Positions 45,825 to 55,685 of a stretch of DNA of 64,000 bases are shown one piece after another; within the stretch, counting starts at the first letter, position 1, and each line of letters begins with the position of its first letter. The stretch spans positions 81,001 to 145,000 of the forward strand of contig NZ_PPDE01000011.1 of assembly GCF_002959915.1 (NCBI RefSeq), read 5' to 3'. The translations under genes and the position numbers were made by a program. The notes beneath the pieces are model-generated. The model was not told the origin of the DNA. It searched no databases and worked only from the letters and a program-made list of their open reading frames with translations. This DNA is from Veillonella atypica KON. Lineage in GTDB: Bacteria > Bacillota > Negativicutes > Veillonellales > Veillonellaceae.

Positions 45825-45858
45825 TCTATTCTCCTCCATACAATAAAATTTCTATATT

Positions 45859-45888
45859 ATTATACTATATTATGACTCTAAATTTAAA
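45859..45888 (-). promoter_or_regulatory. Promoter for the opp operon
   Basis: TTTAAA (45883-45888), an 18-base spacer and TATAAT (45859-45864), 35 bases upstream of the oppB start. Confidence 0.5.
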
Positions 45889-46073
45889 GGTATAGATTTA
45901 ATATTGTAATAAATATTTTATTTTTTATTTATCTCTTTTAAACTACATCTATTAAAAACTCATCTATTCTTCATATTATATCATGCATTACAGGGGCTTT
46001 CTATTATTCCACTCGTTTTACAGGTTTTAACGAATACAGTACAATACATATATACTATATTGAGGAGGTCTCT

Positions 46074-46910
46074 ATGACTACAGTACCAAGAATACTTACT
46101 ATACAAGATATGAGTTCCATCGGACGTTGCTCTCTAACGGTTATGCTACCAATCATCAGCGCTCTTGGGTGCCAAGCAGTACCATTAGCAACAGCTGTAT
46201 TAAGTAACCATTTAGAGTATCCATATTTTGAAATCGTTGATTTATCTGATCATTTAACAGCATTTATGGATTGTTGGGAAAAGAATGAAATTGATTTTAA
46301 TGCCATCGTCAGTGGATTCTTGGCCTCACCAGAGCAAATCCATCTCGTAGAGGAAGCAATTAATCGCTTCGGTAAGGATAAAATGGTCATTGTCGACCCT
46401 GCCATGGCCGATGATGGACGCCTCTATTCTATATATACACCAGATATGGTAAAAGCTATGCGCCATCTTATTTCTAGAGCTCATATTGTAAAACCCAATT
46501 ACACAGAAGCTTGTTTTTTATTAGATAAACCATTCTCTACCGATTCCATTTCAAATGCTGAATTGCACGACATGTGTAAAAAACTACATAAATTGGGACC
46601 TGAACTCGTTATTATGACTAGCGTACCTTCCGACACAGATGCAACGATTGCCGTATACGAAGGTTCAACTGATACGGTAATAACATACTCTGTTCCTCTT
46701 ATTCCTGTGAAAGCTACTGGAACTGGCGATATTTTTACATCTGTTTTATCTGGTGCCATTATGCGTGGTTTTACCGTTCATGAAGCTGCTCAACTGGCGA
46801 TGAATTTTACTACAAAATCAATCCAAGCTACTGTAGATAACGTAAAATCCATGAAACATGGTATCGCCTTTGAACTTGTATTACCAGAATTAACTAATCT
46901 ATCCAAATAA
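46074..46910 (+). CDS. pdxK: Pyridoxal/pyridoxamine kinase
   Basis: A 278-residue ribokinase-fold enzyme phosphorylating B6 vitamers. ILTIQDMSSIGRCSLTVMLPIISALG is the substrate loop, VIVDPAMADDGRLY and VKPNYTEACFLL follow, and the ATP/anion-hole motif is KATGTGDIFTSVLSGA. Start ATG with tgaggagg. It is divergent from opp across 249 bases. It belongs to the family sharing PdxK/PdxY features; PLP supply would serve enzymes such as SpeF. Confidence 0.9.
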   Translation: MTTVPRILTIQDMSSIGRCSLTVMLPIISALGCQAVPLATAVLSNHLEYPYFEIVDLSDHLTAFMDCWEKNEIDFNAIVSGFLASPEQIHLVEEAINRFGKDKMVIVDPAMADDGRLYSIYTPDMVKAMRHLISRAHIVKPNYTEACFLLDKPFSTDSISNAELHDMCKKLHKLGPELVIMTSVPSDTDATIAVYEGSTDTVITYSVPLIPVKATGTGDIFTSVLSGAIMRGFTVHEAAQLAMNFTTKSIQATVDNVKSMKHGIAFELVLPELTNLSK

Positions 46911-46920
46911 TCCGTTTAAA

Positions 46921-46949
46921 TTGTCCAAATAGCCTGTTCATGATATACT
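46921..46949 (+). promoter_or_regulatory. Promoter for the DUF805 gene
   Basis: TTGTCC (46921-46926), a 17-base spacer and TATACT (46944-46949), 49 bases upstream of the ATG. Confidence 0.6.
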
Positions 46950-46998
46950 TAAACACATAGAAAATATACGTTATGTTTATTTTTATAAAGGGGACTTC

Positions 46999-47583
46999 AT
47001 GGATTTATTATATCCAGTTCTACGAACTGTACTAATCTGCTTAGTAGGTTTTGGTATAGCATATCAGGGACGACGTAAGGGCTATACCATATTCAACCTT
47101 TCGGGGCGCTTTAACAGACTACAATTTATTATACTTTTCATAGCTTTGATGATACTCTTCTATATCGTAGATATCATCGAGGAACGTTTAATCGACTACA
47201 TCGTAACGTTGCCTGCATATTGGGCTACACGTATTTTTGTAGGCGCATTACAGGCCATGTTATTTCCACTAGCATGTGGATTATTCACTAGACGGATACA
47301 TGATATTGGATTTAATGGTTGGGCTGGTATTTTATGGGCTACCATTATTATTTTCATCAATACCTATTCAGCGGTAATACCGTTAAATTATTTATTAGAT
47401 TTATTCGTGTGGATTATCGGATTCCTATTTTGGGTATTACCTGGTCAACCAGAGCCAAATAAGTATGGCTATCCTCCATTTATGAATCAAGAGCCAGTAC
47501 AATCACAACCAATTACAGAGCCACCGACACAAGAGGAACAAGAGGTTCGAAAAAAGGTACGAAAACGACGTAAAAAAAGATAA
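46999..47583 (+). CDS. DUF805 family membrane protein
   Basis: 194 residues with about four membrane helices. The DUF805 signature is visible: LSGRFNRLQFIIL, RRIHDIGFNGWAGIL and the ending WVLPGQPEPNKYG, followed by a polar tail finishing with a lysine/arginine run. The function of the family is unknown. Start ATG after aaagggg. Confidence 0.85.
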   Translation: MDLLYPVLRTVLICLVGFGIAYQGRRKGYTIFNLSGRFNRLQFIILFIALMILFYIVDIIEERLIDYIVTLPAYWATRIFVGALQAMLFPLACGLFTRRIHDIGFNGWAGILWATIIIFINTYSAVIPLNYLLDLFVWIIGFLFWVLPGQPEPNKYGYPPFMNQEPVQSQPITEPPTQEEQEVRKKVRKRRKKR

Positions 47584-47601
47584 TAAACCTAGTCTAACAA
47601 C

Positions 47602-47631
47602 AAAAGGCTGAGCCAGGAGGCTCAGCCTTTT
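47602..47631. terminator. Bidirectional terminator after DUF805 and the 389-residue gene
   Basis: Thirteen-base perfect arms (47602-47614, 47619-47631) with a four-base loop, flanked by A and T runs, between convergent stops. Confidence 0.9.
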
Positions 47632-47646
47632 TGTTATGCTATGTAG

Positions 47647-48816
47647 TTAATTCATCAACAACATTAATTCTATTAATGTACACCCAATATAAGCAATGAT
47701 AAATTTAACCTTTTGTTTTCTAGCACGATCATCATCTGCTATTTTCAATCGATTAGCTAAGAACCGTTTGTCTCGAATCTGTAATAATAATTGCTTGATC
47801 CGCTCTTGACTTTGAGAGGCTACACATTCGTCACAATCTGTAGACAACGAAGCTTGCTGCATGAAAATGCGTCGGTGTAACTTACGCAATTGAATTTTTA
47901 TATTATTATGTACAAATGCACTTTGCCACTGTTTTCGAGAGTCTACATACATATATACATACCGTGGAATATTCATTACTAAGAAGGATATAATAAAAAT
48001 CCCTAATGAAATTAAAAAGTATGTAGAAAAAGAAAACTCTAAAGTCTCAGTTGGTAAATAGTGATGAAGAATTATAAATGTAATCCATACACCGATTGGT
48101 AACAGTAATACAGCGGCAATATCAATGGATCTAACCCAACTCGTTCTCGTTGGCACATCAGGAACTGTAAATGTATCTACTGGATCATGAAATGCATAAT
48201 AGTCTAATTGCAATACAGACTGTCCAGTTTTAGGATTTCCCAATAAAACAGGACCTGTACTACCTACATGACGTTCTGGCAAAGGAATAAATTTTTTGAT
48301 TCTAGAATTGGGTACTAAATCAAATTGAAGAATTCCCTTCTTCTCAAATCGCACAGTAGAGCCTAATCGGCCAATAGCAATAGGATTAAAAAATATGCCA
48401 AATAGGCTAAGGCACCAGTTGCCTAGGAGGTGGAGAATCGAGTTCAAAATAAACCCACCGGTATCTATATTAGCAGTATCTAACTTAATAGCAAAGGAAG
48501 ATGAATAGTCATCGAACCACACATCTTCGATGGTAAATTCCACATTAATCACATTCCCCCATTTAGTAATAATGGAGAGAAATACTTGGTTATTCGGCTC
48601 AAATTCAAAGGTTACAGAATAGATTAACCAATGATTTCGAAACGCAGCACGGAGCATCCGATTGACCATATCCTCTTCAATATAGAGAATTCTATGATCA
48701 AATAGTTCTCGCTCCACAGGTGCAGCCATAAGTGTCGTATCCTGTTCAATAATAGGAGAACGTTCATTTAATGCGTCATCCACCAACGATCGTAACTTGG
48801 TGAAGATTTTTGTCAT
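47647..48816 (-). CDS. Unrecognised membrane protein with a beta-rich N-terminal domain
   Basis: 389 residues, no family recognised. Residues about 30-215 look beta-rich and amphipathic (VTFEFEPNNQVFLSII, VRFEKKGILQFDLVP). There are two adjacent membrane helices (about 240-262 and 272-295), a charged region with a CDEC pair near 335 and many Arg/Lys/Gln, then a third helix at the C-terminus (about 370-388). The N-terminal part resembles lipid-binding or DUF2993-like folds only vaguely. It is transcribed alone from an extended -10 promoter, with ttggagcg before the ATG. Confidence 0.75.
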   Translation of the reverse strand: MTKIFTKLRSLVDDALNERSPIIEQDTTLMAAPVERELFDHRILYIEEDMVNRMLRAAFRNHWLIYSVTFEFEPNNQVFLSIITKWGNVINVEFTIEDVWFDDYSSSFAIKLDTANIDTGGFILNSILHLLGNWCLSLFGIFFNPIAIGRLGSTVRFEKKGILQFDLVPNSRIKKFIPLPERHVGSTGPVLLGNPKTGQSVLQLDYYAFHDPVDTFTVPDVPTRTSWVRSIDIAAVLLLPIGVWITFIILHHYLPTETLEFSFSTYFLISLGIFIISFLVMNIPRYVYMYVDSRKQWQSAFVHNNIKIQLRKLHRRIFMQQASLSTDCDECVASQSQERIKQLLLQIRDKRFLANRLKIADDDRARKQKVKFIIAYIGCTLIELMLLMN

Positions 48817-48869
48817 AGTCGCTCCAATTTATGCACACTACACAAGATTTTTATACCTCAAACATTACA

Positions 48870-48878
48870 ATTATACCA
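48870..48878 (-). promoter_or_regulatory. Extended -10 promoter for the 389-residue membrane protein gene
   Basis: TGGTATAAT with no strong -35, about 54 bases upstream of the ATG. Confidence 0.5.
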
Positions 48879-48941
48879 TAATTTACCCATTTTATCGAGG
48901 TATATACAGAGATCTACTAAGGCCTTTCCATCAGATACTAC

Positions 48942-51900
48942 TTATACACTGGCCATCGTAAGTCGACAATATGCATAGAATCGCCCTTTCTTAGCAATTA
49001 ACTCGCTAAAGGTTCCATCTTCTACAATACGACCTTTTTCCATAAAGAGGATACGATCCATCAGCTCTAAGCCTTCTAACTGATGTGTAATATATAAAAC
49101 AGTTTTTTCTTTTGTGAAAGCTAGAATATCATTATGTAATTTTCGTCTTGTTACTTGATCTAACCCCTCCAAAGGTTCATCGAGAAGTATTAGTTCAGGA
49201 TTTCGCAAGAATAATCGAGCTAAAGCAACACGTTGACGTTCACCGCCGCTAAGGCCTACCCCTCCACTGCCTACAATTGTTCGTAAGCCTTTTGGCAACC
49301 GGGTAACTACATCAGATAAAACAGCTTGTTCTACAGCACGTTGTACCTCATCCGCACTTGCATGCGGCTTGGCAAGGCGAATATTGTCCTCCAGTGTGGC
49401 ATGAAAAATATAAGTGTCTTGTGTGATAGATCCCATTAAATTTCGCCAAGAATCAATCGTAACACTCTTTAATTCATTGTGACCTACCGAAATATAGCCA
49501 GAGTAATCATATAGCCTTTCTAACAAGGAAAACAATGTGGTTTTACCAGATCCACTAGCACCAACAATAGCAACAGCCTGTCCTTTTGGTATATCTAATG
49601 TTAAATCTTTATATACAAGTGATGAGTGATCATACCCAAAATTAACATGTTTCAATGATATCGTATCCATAGAATCTAAATCTACACAGCCTGTATCCTT
49701 GATCGGCAGAGGTGCATGCTTAATTTGTAACAATCGACGAATCGCTACTAAACTTTCATAGCCATGATGAACGGATACAATCATGGGCTGCAGCGCTTCA
49801 AACCAAGCTTGAATACCGATGGCACATACTACGACCATAACACTTGCCCAAGGGCCGGTTAATACATTACTTGCTAATAGGGCCGCTAACACAACTACAA
49901 TCTGAACAATAGCAATAAACATCGTATTTCCTAAATTCATACCTTTAGAAATACGCCCCTTATGATGCTCTACATCATCTATAGATTGCATCATACGTTC
50001 CATAACTAGATTTTCATTATGGTAACTAATGATGTCTTCTAAACTTTCTAATGTATCAGTCAATGTTGACTTGAAATGACCTTGTACCTGACTGATCATA
50101 TTTAAGGATGTACGATGATAACGATATATGCCATATGGTAGTACAACTCCTGTCATCAGTGCAGCACACCACACAAGCGTTGATAAATGCGCATCTATAG
50201 TACCGACACCAAAGGATACCAATATAGTTAATACAATGGCTGCTACAGGAGGAATTAAGGTGCGTAAATAAAAGAATTGCAGTACTTCAATATCCGCCAT
50301 AATTCGGTTGAGCATATCCCCTGCGCCCCATCGTTTAAATATAGCTGGTGCCAATGGTTCTAGATAGGTATAAAACCATACACGCAACCCATACAAACCT
50401 TGAAATGCCATTTTATGAGACGTATACCGCTCAAAATAACGACATACAGCACGGCTAATACCAAAGAAGCGCACACCTACTATAGCGAGACTCAAGTAAG
50501 TGATACCAGGTTGTAATGCAGCCGATGCCAGTAACCAAGAGGATACGCTCAAAAGCCCCACATTCATGAATACGGTCAGAGAAGTGAAAACTAAGGCAAG
50601 TACTAAGGACCAACGAGCAGGTTTTAATACGGAAAATAACAATTTCCAACCTTCAATATCACTATACTTAGTTTCATCGGCTTCATATGGGACTTTACTA
50701 TTACTTAATGCCTCTTGTTGTTGTAGCAATGGAACCTCAAGCTTAGAAACATATGACACATCCTCATCATCCATTACAAACGAACCAGTCCCAGCATCTA
50801 CTAGCGCCTTAAAATAACCATTCTGTGCCAACAAGGATTCATAGGTTCCCTGCTCAATTATTTCACCTTGACGCAACACATATAACTGAGAGGCCCACTG
50901 CATCGTTTGAATACGGTGTCCCACAAGAATAACAATTTTATCCTTCATCAAGCGCTGTAATGCACAACTAATTTGAGCCTCTGTATTCACATCCAAATGG
51001 GATGTAACTTCGTCTAAAATAAGAACTTGTCCACCATGTAAAAAAGCACGTGCCAAGGCAATACGTTGTAATTCGCCACCACTAAGTCCCATGCCTCCTT
51101 CACCAACGACAAAATCCAAGCCCTTTTCACAAATTACATCATGTAGCTCCGCTAGTTTGGCTGCTTCTAAAAGCTCGTCATCACTTACATCTTGTCCAAA
51201 GGCAATATTATCTCGTAGCGTACCATGCATAACATGAGGTTTTTGAGACACATACGTAACCTGTGTACGCCACCAATCCATAGAACAAGTTGATAGATCT
51301 ATATCATTAACATATACACTGTTCAAAGGAGCCTCTAAAAAGGCACCTAATATTCGTGCAATCGTCGATTTACCAGCCCCACTTTCACCAACAAGCATAA
51401 TCGGTTTATTACGACATACCTGCAATGTAATATTCTTTATACCATTGCTTGTTTCTGGATAGGTATAATTTAAATTATCTAGGCGTATGGATTCAATTGT
51501 CCCTTGAATACGACAATTGCCACCTCGAGGTAATGCAATAGGTGTATTCATAAAAGCATCAAATTTAGCGAGTGCAGTTTTACCAGACATACCGGTGTGA
51601 AAAGCAGCTCCTAATTGTCTAAAAGGTGTATAAAACTCTGGAGCCAACAATAATATAAAGAAGGCTGGAAGAAAATCCAAACCGCCATCTAATAGTGTAA
51701 GGCCTAAATACACCGCAATGATAGCTGTACTTATTGTGCTAACTAACTCCAAGACGAGGGCAGATAGAAAAGCCACACGCAATACGCGTAAGGTAGAGTC
51801 TTTAAATTCATTAGACAGTCGACTAATGACTTGTATTTGTTCCTTTGCGCGACCAAACACCTTTAATGTGGTAATGCCTCGCAATACATCTAAAAAATGA

Positions 51901-52481
51901 CCTGATAAGAGACTCATCCGATCCCATTGCTCTTGATTCATCTTTTCCGCTTGTTTACCAATCAAAATCATAAACAATGGAATTAATGGTACTGTACCTA
52001 TTAAAATAGCCCCAATAATAGGCAATGTATCCATTATGGCAATCCCCATTACTAGTGGGATGATAATCGCATATATCATTTGAGGTATATAGCTCGAAAC
52101 ATAGGCCTCTACTTGTTCTAATCCATCAGTAATGAGATGTATCGTATCACCTTGAGATTCTCCTCGTTGAATACCTAATCTAAATAGATGCGAAAGAGCT
52201 TCTTTACGCAAAATAGATTTAACAGAATGACCCAAACTAGACGATACATGTTCCTGTATATAAGAAAAAACTAAACGTAATATAATGAATACCGCAAGCC
52301 ATGTAATTGTATTAGATTCATCCAACACAGTATGATCAAGAAAAACCAAATTATGTATTAATGTGGCAAAAAACCAAGCTTGTCCTACTATAGAAAGACT
52401 TTGTAAAATACTAGACATAATCAGTGCCAATAATACGAGCCTTTTACTTTTAATGACGCGAAGCGCCGTTTTCTGTATCAT
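48942..52481 (-). CDS. cydDC: Fused CydDC thiol-reductant ABC exporter
   Basis: 1179 residues in one chain: two complete ABC exporter halves that are separate CydD and CydC in E. coli. Half 1 has a membrane domain (about 15-310), Walker A GESGAGKST and signature LSGGELQR. Half 2 has a membrane domain (about 610-900), Walker A GASGSGKTT, signature LSGGERQR and LLDEPLEGLD. A polar linker near residues 570-605 joins them. CydDC is needed to assemble cytochrome bd and affects cysteine/glutathione or haem balance across the inner membrane. It is separated from cydB by a terminator but clearly belongs to the same module. Confidence 0.93.
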   Translation of the reverse strand: MIQKTALRVIKSKRLVLLALIMSSILQSLSIVGQAWFFATLIHNLVFLDHTVLDESNTITWLAVFIILRLVFSYIQEHVSSSLGHSVKSILRKEALSHLFRLGIQRGESQGDTIHLITDGLEQVEAYVSSYIPQMIYAIIIPLVMGIAIMDTLPIIGAILIGTVPLIPLFMILIGKQAEKMNQEQWDRMSLLSGHFLDVLRGITTLKVFGRAKEQIQVISRLSNEFKDSTLRVLRVAFLSALVLELVSTISTAIIAVYLGLTLLDGGLDFLPAFFILLLAPEFYTPFRQLGAAFHTGMSGKTALAKFDAFMNTPIALPRGGNCRIQGTIESIRLDNLNYTYPETSNGIKNITLQVCRNKPIMLVGESGAGKSTIARILGAFLEAPLNSVYVNDIDLSTCSMDWWRTQVTYVSQKPHVMHGTLRDNIAFGQDVSDDELLEAAKLAELHDVICEKGLDFVVGEGGMGLSGGELQRIALARAFLHGGQVLILDEVTSHLDVNTEAQISCALQRLMKDKIVILVGHRIQTMQWASQLYVLRQGEIIEQGTYESLLAQNGYFKALVDAGTGSFVMDDEDVSYVSKLEVPLLQQQEALSNSKVPYEADETKYSDIEGWKLLFSVLKPARWSLVLALVFTSLTVFMNVGLLSVSSWLLASAALQPGITYLSLAIVGVRFFGISRAVCRYFERYTSHKMAFQGLYGLRVWFYTYLEPLAPAIFKRWGAGDMLNRIMADIEVLQFFYLRTLIPPVAAIVLTILVSFGVGTIDAHLSTLVWCAALMTGVVLPYGIYRYHRTSLNMISQVQGHFKSTLTDTLESLEDIISYHNENLVMERMMQSIDDVEHHKGRISKGMNLGNTMFIAIVQIVVVLAALLASNVLTGPWASVMVVVCAIGIQAWFEALQPMIVSVHHGYESLVAIRRLLQIKHAPLPIKDTGCVDLDSMDTISLKHVNFGYDHSSLVYKDLTLDIPKGQAVAIVGASGSGKTTLFSLLERLYDYSGYISVGHNELKSVTIDSWRNLMGSITQDTYIFHATLEDNIRLAKPHASADEVQRAVEQAVLSDVVTRLPKGLRTIVGSGGVGLSGGERQRVALARLFLRNPELILLDEPLEGLDQVTRRKLHNDILAFTKEKTVLYITHQLEGLELMDRILFMEKGRIVEDGTFSELIAKKGRFYAYCRLTMASV

Positions 52482-52532
52482 ATCTAACCCCCTTTAAATC
52501 TAATTTTATCAATATTACATTCATCTTACCAT

Positions 52533-52568
52533 AAAAATGAGGCGTGCCGCTACAGCACGCCTCACAAA
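52533..52568 (-). terminator. Intrinsic terminator after cydB
   Basis: Ten-base perfect arms (52538-52547, 52555-52564) around a seven-base loop, then ATTTTTAT on the minus strand. CydDC may be expressed by read-through or its own promoter. Confidence 0.85.
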
Positions 52569-52605
52569 AGGGATCAAACTTTCACAATCGGTAAAAGTGC
52601 CTATA

Positions 52606-53625
52606 TTAATAATGTAAGTCTTTTTCTGTTACACGATGACGGAATGTCCAGTATACCCAAATTTGATATGCTAATACGATTGGTACAAATACCACTGCAA
52701 CCGCAGTCATCAATGCCAAGGTATATTCAGAAGAAGATGCATTTGTAATGGTCAAGCTCCACGCTGGGTTCAAAGAAGATACCATAATGCGAGGGAATAG
52801 ACCTGCAAAATATGTAGCCGTAATCAAAATAACGGAAAGAGAGCTAAATACAAAGCCCCATTTTGTATTGCGCGTACGTGCTGCAGCCCAAGAAATAAGG
52901 AAGCAAACAACAGCTAAGGCACAGAAAATAGTAGCTAAGATAGAGCTGTACAAATCAGTGTATACATAGGATGCAATAATCAACGCAATCACACCGATTG
53001 CAGTAGGTACACCTGTAACGAGAGATGCTGCACGTGCACGTTCAGAGATAGGACCTGCTGTTTTAATAGATGTAAACAAACCACCATGGTATGTAAACAC
53101 TAAAACGAAAGCAACACCACATAATACAGTGTAAGGGCTAAGTAAATCCCAGAATGTACCAATATATGTCATCGTTTCATCAATAGGTGTGCCTTGGATC
53201 AAGTTACCTACTGTTACACCCCACAATAAGGCAGGAACGATAGAACCGATGAAAATACAATAGTCAAATACTTTACGCCATGTGCGATTTGCACTTTTAG
53301 AACGGAATTCAAAAGCAACGCCACGCATGATAAGTACAGCAAGCATTAAGAACAATGCCATGTAGAAACCACTAAACAATGTAGCATATACATGAGGGAA
53401 GGATGCGAATAATGCGCCACCAGCAGTGATCATCCATACTTCATTACCATCCCAAATAGGACCTAACGCATTAATCATTTGACGACGTTCAACGTCAGTT
53501 TTACCAATGACTGGTAGAAGAATACCTGTGCCATAGTCGAAGCCTTCTAAGAAGAAGAAACCTGCAAACAATACACAAAGCAAGATGAACCAGATCACAT
53601 TAAGGTTATTCATAATTAGTTCCAT
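52606..53625 (-). CDS. cydB: Cytochrome bd oxidase subunit II
   Basis: 339 residues with about eight or nine helices. FFFLEGFDYGTGILLPV at the N-terminus, GPIWDGNEVWMITAGGALFASFP and YHGGLFTSIKT are diagnostic of CydB. The first ATG is kept because aggagg lies seven bases before it. It overlaps cydA by ten bases. Confidence 0.95.
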   Translation of the reverse strand: MELIMNNLNVIWFILLCVLFAGFFFLEGFDYGTGILLPVIGKTDVERRQMINALGPIWDGNEVWMITAGGALFASFPHVYATLFSGFYMALFLMLAVLIMRGVAFEFRSKSANRTWRKVFDYCIFIGSIVPALLWGVTVGNLIQGTPIDETMTYIGTFWDLLSPYTVLCGVAFVLVFTYHGGLFTSIKTAGPISERARAASLVTGVPTAIGVIALIIASYVYTDLYSSILATIFCALAVVCFLISWAAARTRNTKWGFVFSSLSVILITATYFAGLFPRIMVSSLNPAWSLTITNASSSEYTLALMTAVAVVFVPIVLAYQIWVYWTFRHRVTEKDLHY

Positions 53626-55004
53626 AATCTTGCCTCCTCTTTTTCTTCTACATGGTAAATTGTTTGTCCATCAGGACCTTTTTTAATATGCTCTACAGCT
53701 AAATACAATGCGGCAATAGCAGCCAAGATATAAATAACTGTAAAACCAATGATAGTAGTCATGATTTCAGGAGCTGTAACGGATTTAGAAGCACCATTAG
53801 CAGTCAATTGAAGGCCATATACAAGCCATGGTTGACGACCTGCTTCTGCAACAAACCAACCAGTGGATTGAGCGATGTAAGGTAATGGTAACATCCAGAA
53901 AATAATTTTCAAGAATGTTTTATTCTCTACGAGTTTACCTTTAGCATTTAATACCAAGCCGATGAAAGCAACTAATAACATAATGGAGCCAGCCGCTACC
54001 ATGATGCGGAATGTCCAGAAAATACCAGGAACATCTGGAATGTAATTACCAGGGCCATATTGAGCTTCAGATTTAGCTTGTAAATCTTTAATACCTTCTA
54101 CCTTACCAGATGTAAAGGAGTTTTGTGTTAAGAAGGATAAGCCGCCAGGGATTTCAATGGCACCTGTATTTTGTTGTGCTTTTGTATCGATATTAGCTAC
54201 CAAAGAGAATGGAGCTGGATCTTGAGTTTCCCAAAGAGCTTCCATAGCTGCCATTTTCATAGGCTGTTCTTTAGTAATATATTGGCCTTGATGATGACCT
54301 GCAAAAGCACCTAATGTGCCAGCAATTAAGGTAATTACCATACCCCATTTTACAGAGGTTTTATAGAAATCAACATTGCTCTTACGAATCAAGTGCCATG
54401 CGCTGATAGCCATAATGATGACACCTGCTGTCATGGAACCATTTAATACAATATGAGCAAATTGGCCAGGTACATAACCATTAGATACGATGGTTGCGAA
54501 GTTTTCCATTTCCGCACGACCATTGCGAATTACATAACCTACAGGATGTTGCATAAAAGAGTTTGCTACAAGGATCCAGAATGCGGATAAATTAGTACCT
54601 AATGCAACTAATGTTGCCACAGCAGCATGCGCTTTATTAGATAAGCGACCCCAACCAAAGATCCAAACGCCCATAAATGTAGATTCCAAGAAAAATGCCA
54701 TTAATGCTTCAAGGGCAAGTGGGGCACCAAAAATATCACCCATAAAACGAGAATATTCAGCCCAGTTCATACCGAAATGGAACTCTTGAACGATACCTGT
54801 TACAACACCCATGGCAAAGTTAATTAAGAATAATTTACCCCAGAATTTTGCCATTTTTTGGTAAACTTCTTTACCGGTGCTTACAAAGGTCCATTCTAAA
54901 ATGGCTACAATAACCGTCATCCCCAATGTAAACGGTACAAATAGCCAGTGATAGATAGATGTTAGCGCGAACTGTAAACGTGCTAAATCCAGTGCTTCAA
55001 ACAT
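53616..55004 (-). CDS. cydA: Cytochrome bd oxidase subunit I
   Basis: 462 residues; E. coli CydA has 522, so this is the short Q-loop form. It has LARLQFALTSIYHWLFVPFTLGM (haem-ligand histidine), EFHFGMNWAEYSRFMGDIFGAPLALEAL, GRQPWLVYGL and about nine helices. It reduces oxygen at the cost of quinol; in an anaerobe this mainly removes oxygen. It lies 57 bases downstream of the Rrf2 gene with no obvious separate promoter. Confidence 0.95.
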   Translation of the reverse strand: MFEALDLARLQFALTSIYHWLFVPFTLGMTVIVAILEWTFVSTGKEVYQKMAKFWGKLFLINFAMGVVTGIVQEFHFGMNWAEYSRFMGDIFGAPLALEALMAFFLESTFMGVWIFGWGRLSNKAHAAVATLVALGTNLSAFWILVANSFMQHPVGYVIRNGRAEMENFATIVSNGYVPGQFAHIVLNGSMTAGVIIMAISAWHLIRKSNVDFYKTSVKWGMVITLIAGTLGAFAGHHQGQYITKEQPMKMAAMEALWETQDPAPFSLVANIDTKAQQNTGAIEIPGGLSFLTQNSFTSGKVEGIKDLQAKSEAQYGPGNYIPDVPGIFWTFRIMVAAGSIMLLVAFIGLVLNAKGKLVENKTFLKIIFWMLPLPYIAQSTGWFVAEAGRQPWLVYGLQLTANGASKSVTAPEIMTTIIGFTVIYILAAIAALYLAVEHIKKGPDGQTIYHVEEKEEARLWN

Positions 55005-55061
55005 GTCTTTTCCTCCTTAGAATTGACTCAAAAATACACACTTGATGAATGTCTTACATCG

Positions 55062-55514
55062 TTACGCATGAGATACACAAGGATTCATGGTCTCTAAAAT
55101 CTCTTTTTCGCGCACAGCTAATTTATCGAAAGTCACACTTTCCATCTGTCTTACAAGTTCAGCTTGTACAACAGACATAGCTTCATTAACTGCACATTGG
55201 CCCATACATGCTTTTGAGCAAGAACCGACATCATACAAACAACGCTGTAAATACGTATCCCCCTCAACGGCTCTAATCACATCGAGCATGGAAATATCTT
55301 TGGGCTCACGATTTAATGCAAATCCACCATCCACCCCGCGGAAGGATTTCATGATTCCTGCGGCAATAAGGCTGCGCATTATCTTAAGCAAAAAACGTTC
55401 TGGAATCATCTCTTGCTCAGCCAATACACCGCCTGTTACCTTCTGACCAGATGGTAACATCGCCATGTGCAAAATCATGCGAAACGCATAGTCCGTGGCT
55501 TGATTTAATTTCAT
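55062..55514 (-). CDS. Rrf2 family transcriptional regulator with a four-cysteine loop
   Basis: Start at ATG 55512-55514 after aaaggag; 150 residues. An N-terminal winged helix (about 1-65; MKLNQATDYAFRMILHMA, FLLKIMRSLIAAGIMKSFRGVDGG) is followed by cysteines C92, C99, C103 and C107. The first matches the IscR cluster position, though spacing differs from IscR and NsrR. It probably binds an iron-sulfur cluster or senses redox/NO. It sits directly upstream of cydA and its own promoter overlaps a 12-base inverted repeat, suggesting autoregulation and control of cydAB. Confidence 0.88.
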   Translation of the reverse strand: MKLNQATDYAFRMILHMAMLPSGQKVTGGVLAEQEMIPERFLLKIMRSLIAAGIMKSFRGVDGGFALNREPKDISMLDVIRAVEGDTYLQRCLYDVGSCSKACMGQCAVNEAMSVVQAELVRQMESVTFDKLAVREKEILETMNPCVSHA

Positions 55515-55558
55515 AAGCACTCCTTTTCCAATAACAACGTCTACGTATTACTATATTT

Positions 55559-55601
55559 AGTATAAACGATATAAAACAATACTGCAATGGTATTGTTTTA
55601 T
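55559..55601 (-). promoter_or_regulatory. Rrf2 gene promoter overlapped by a perfect inverted repeat (probable operator)
   Basis: TTGCAG (55582-55587), a 17-base spacer and TATACT (55559-55564). A 12-base perfect inverted repeat, ATAAAACAATAC and its complement (55571-55582 and 55590-55601, seven-base gap), covers the -35. The geometry fits repression by a dimeric regulator. Confidence 0.65.
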
Positions 55602-55621
55602 AAAACTGTAATTAATATCAC

Positions 55622-55657
55622 AAAAAAGGACTATTAGTAAGATACTAATAGTCCTTC
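55622..55657 (-). terminator. Intrinsic terminator after the phosphate transporter gene
   Basis: Fourteen-base perfect arms (55626-55639, 55643-55656) with a three-base loop and TTTTTT on the minus strand. Confidence 0.9.
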
Positions 55658-55685
55658 TCATTTATTATATGTAGTTCTAAAAGAA

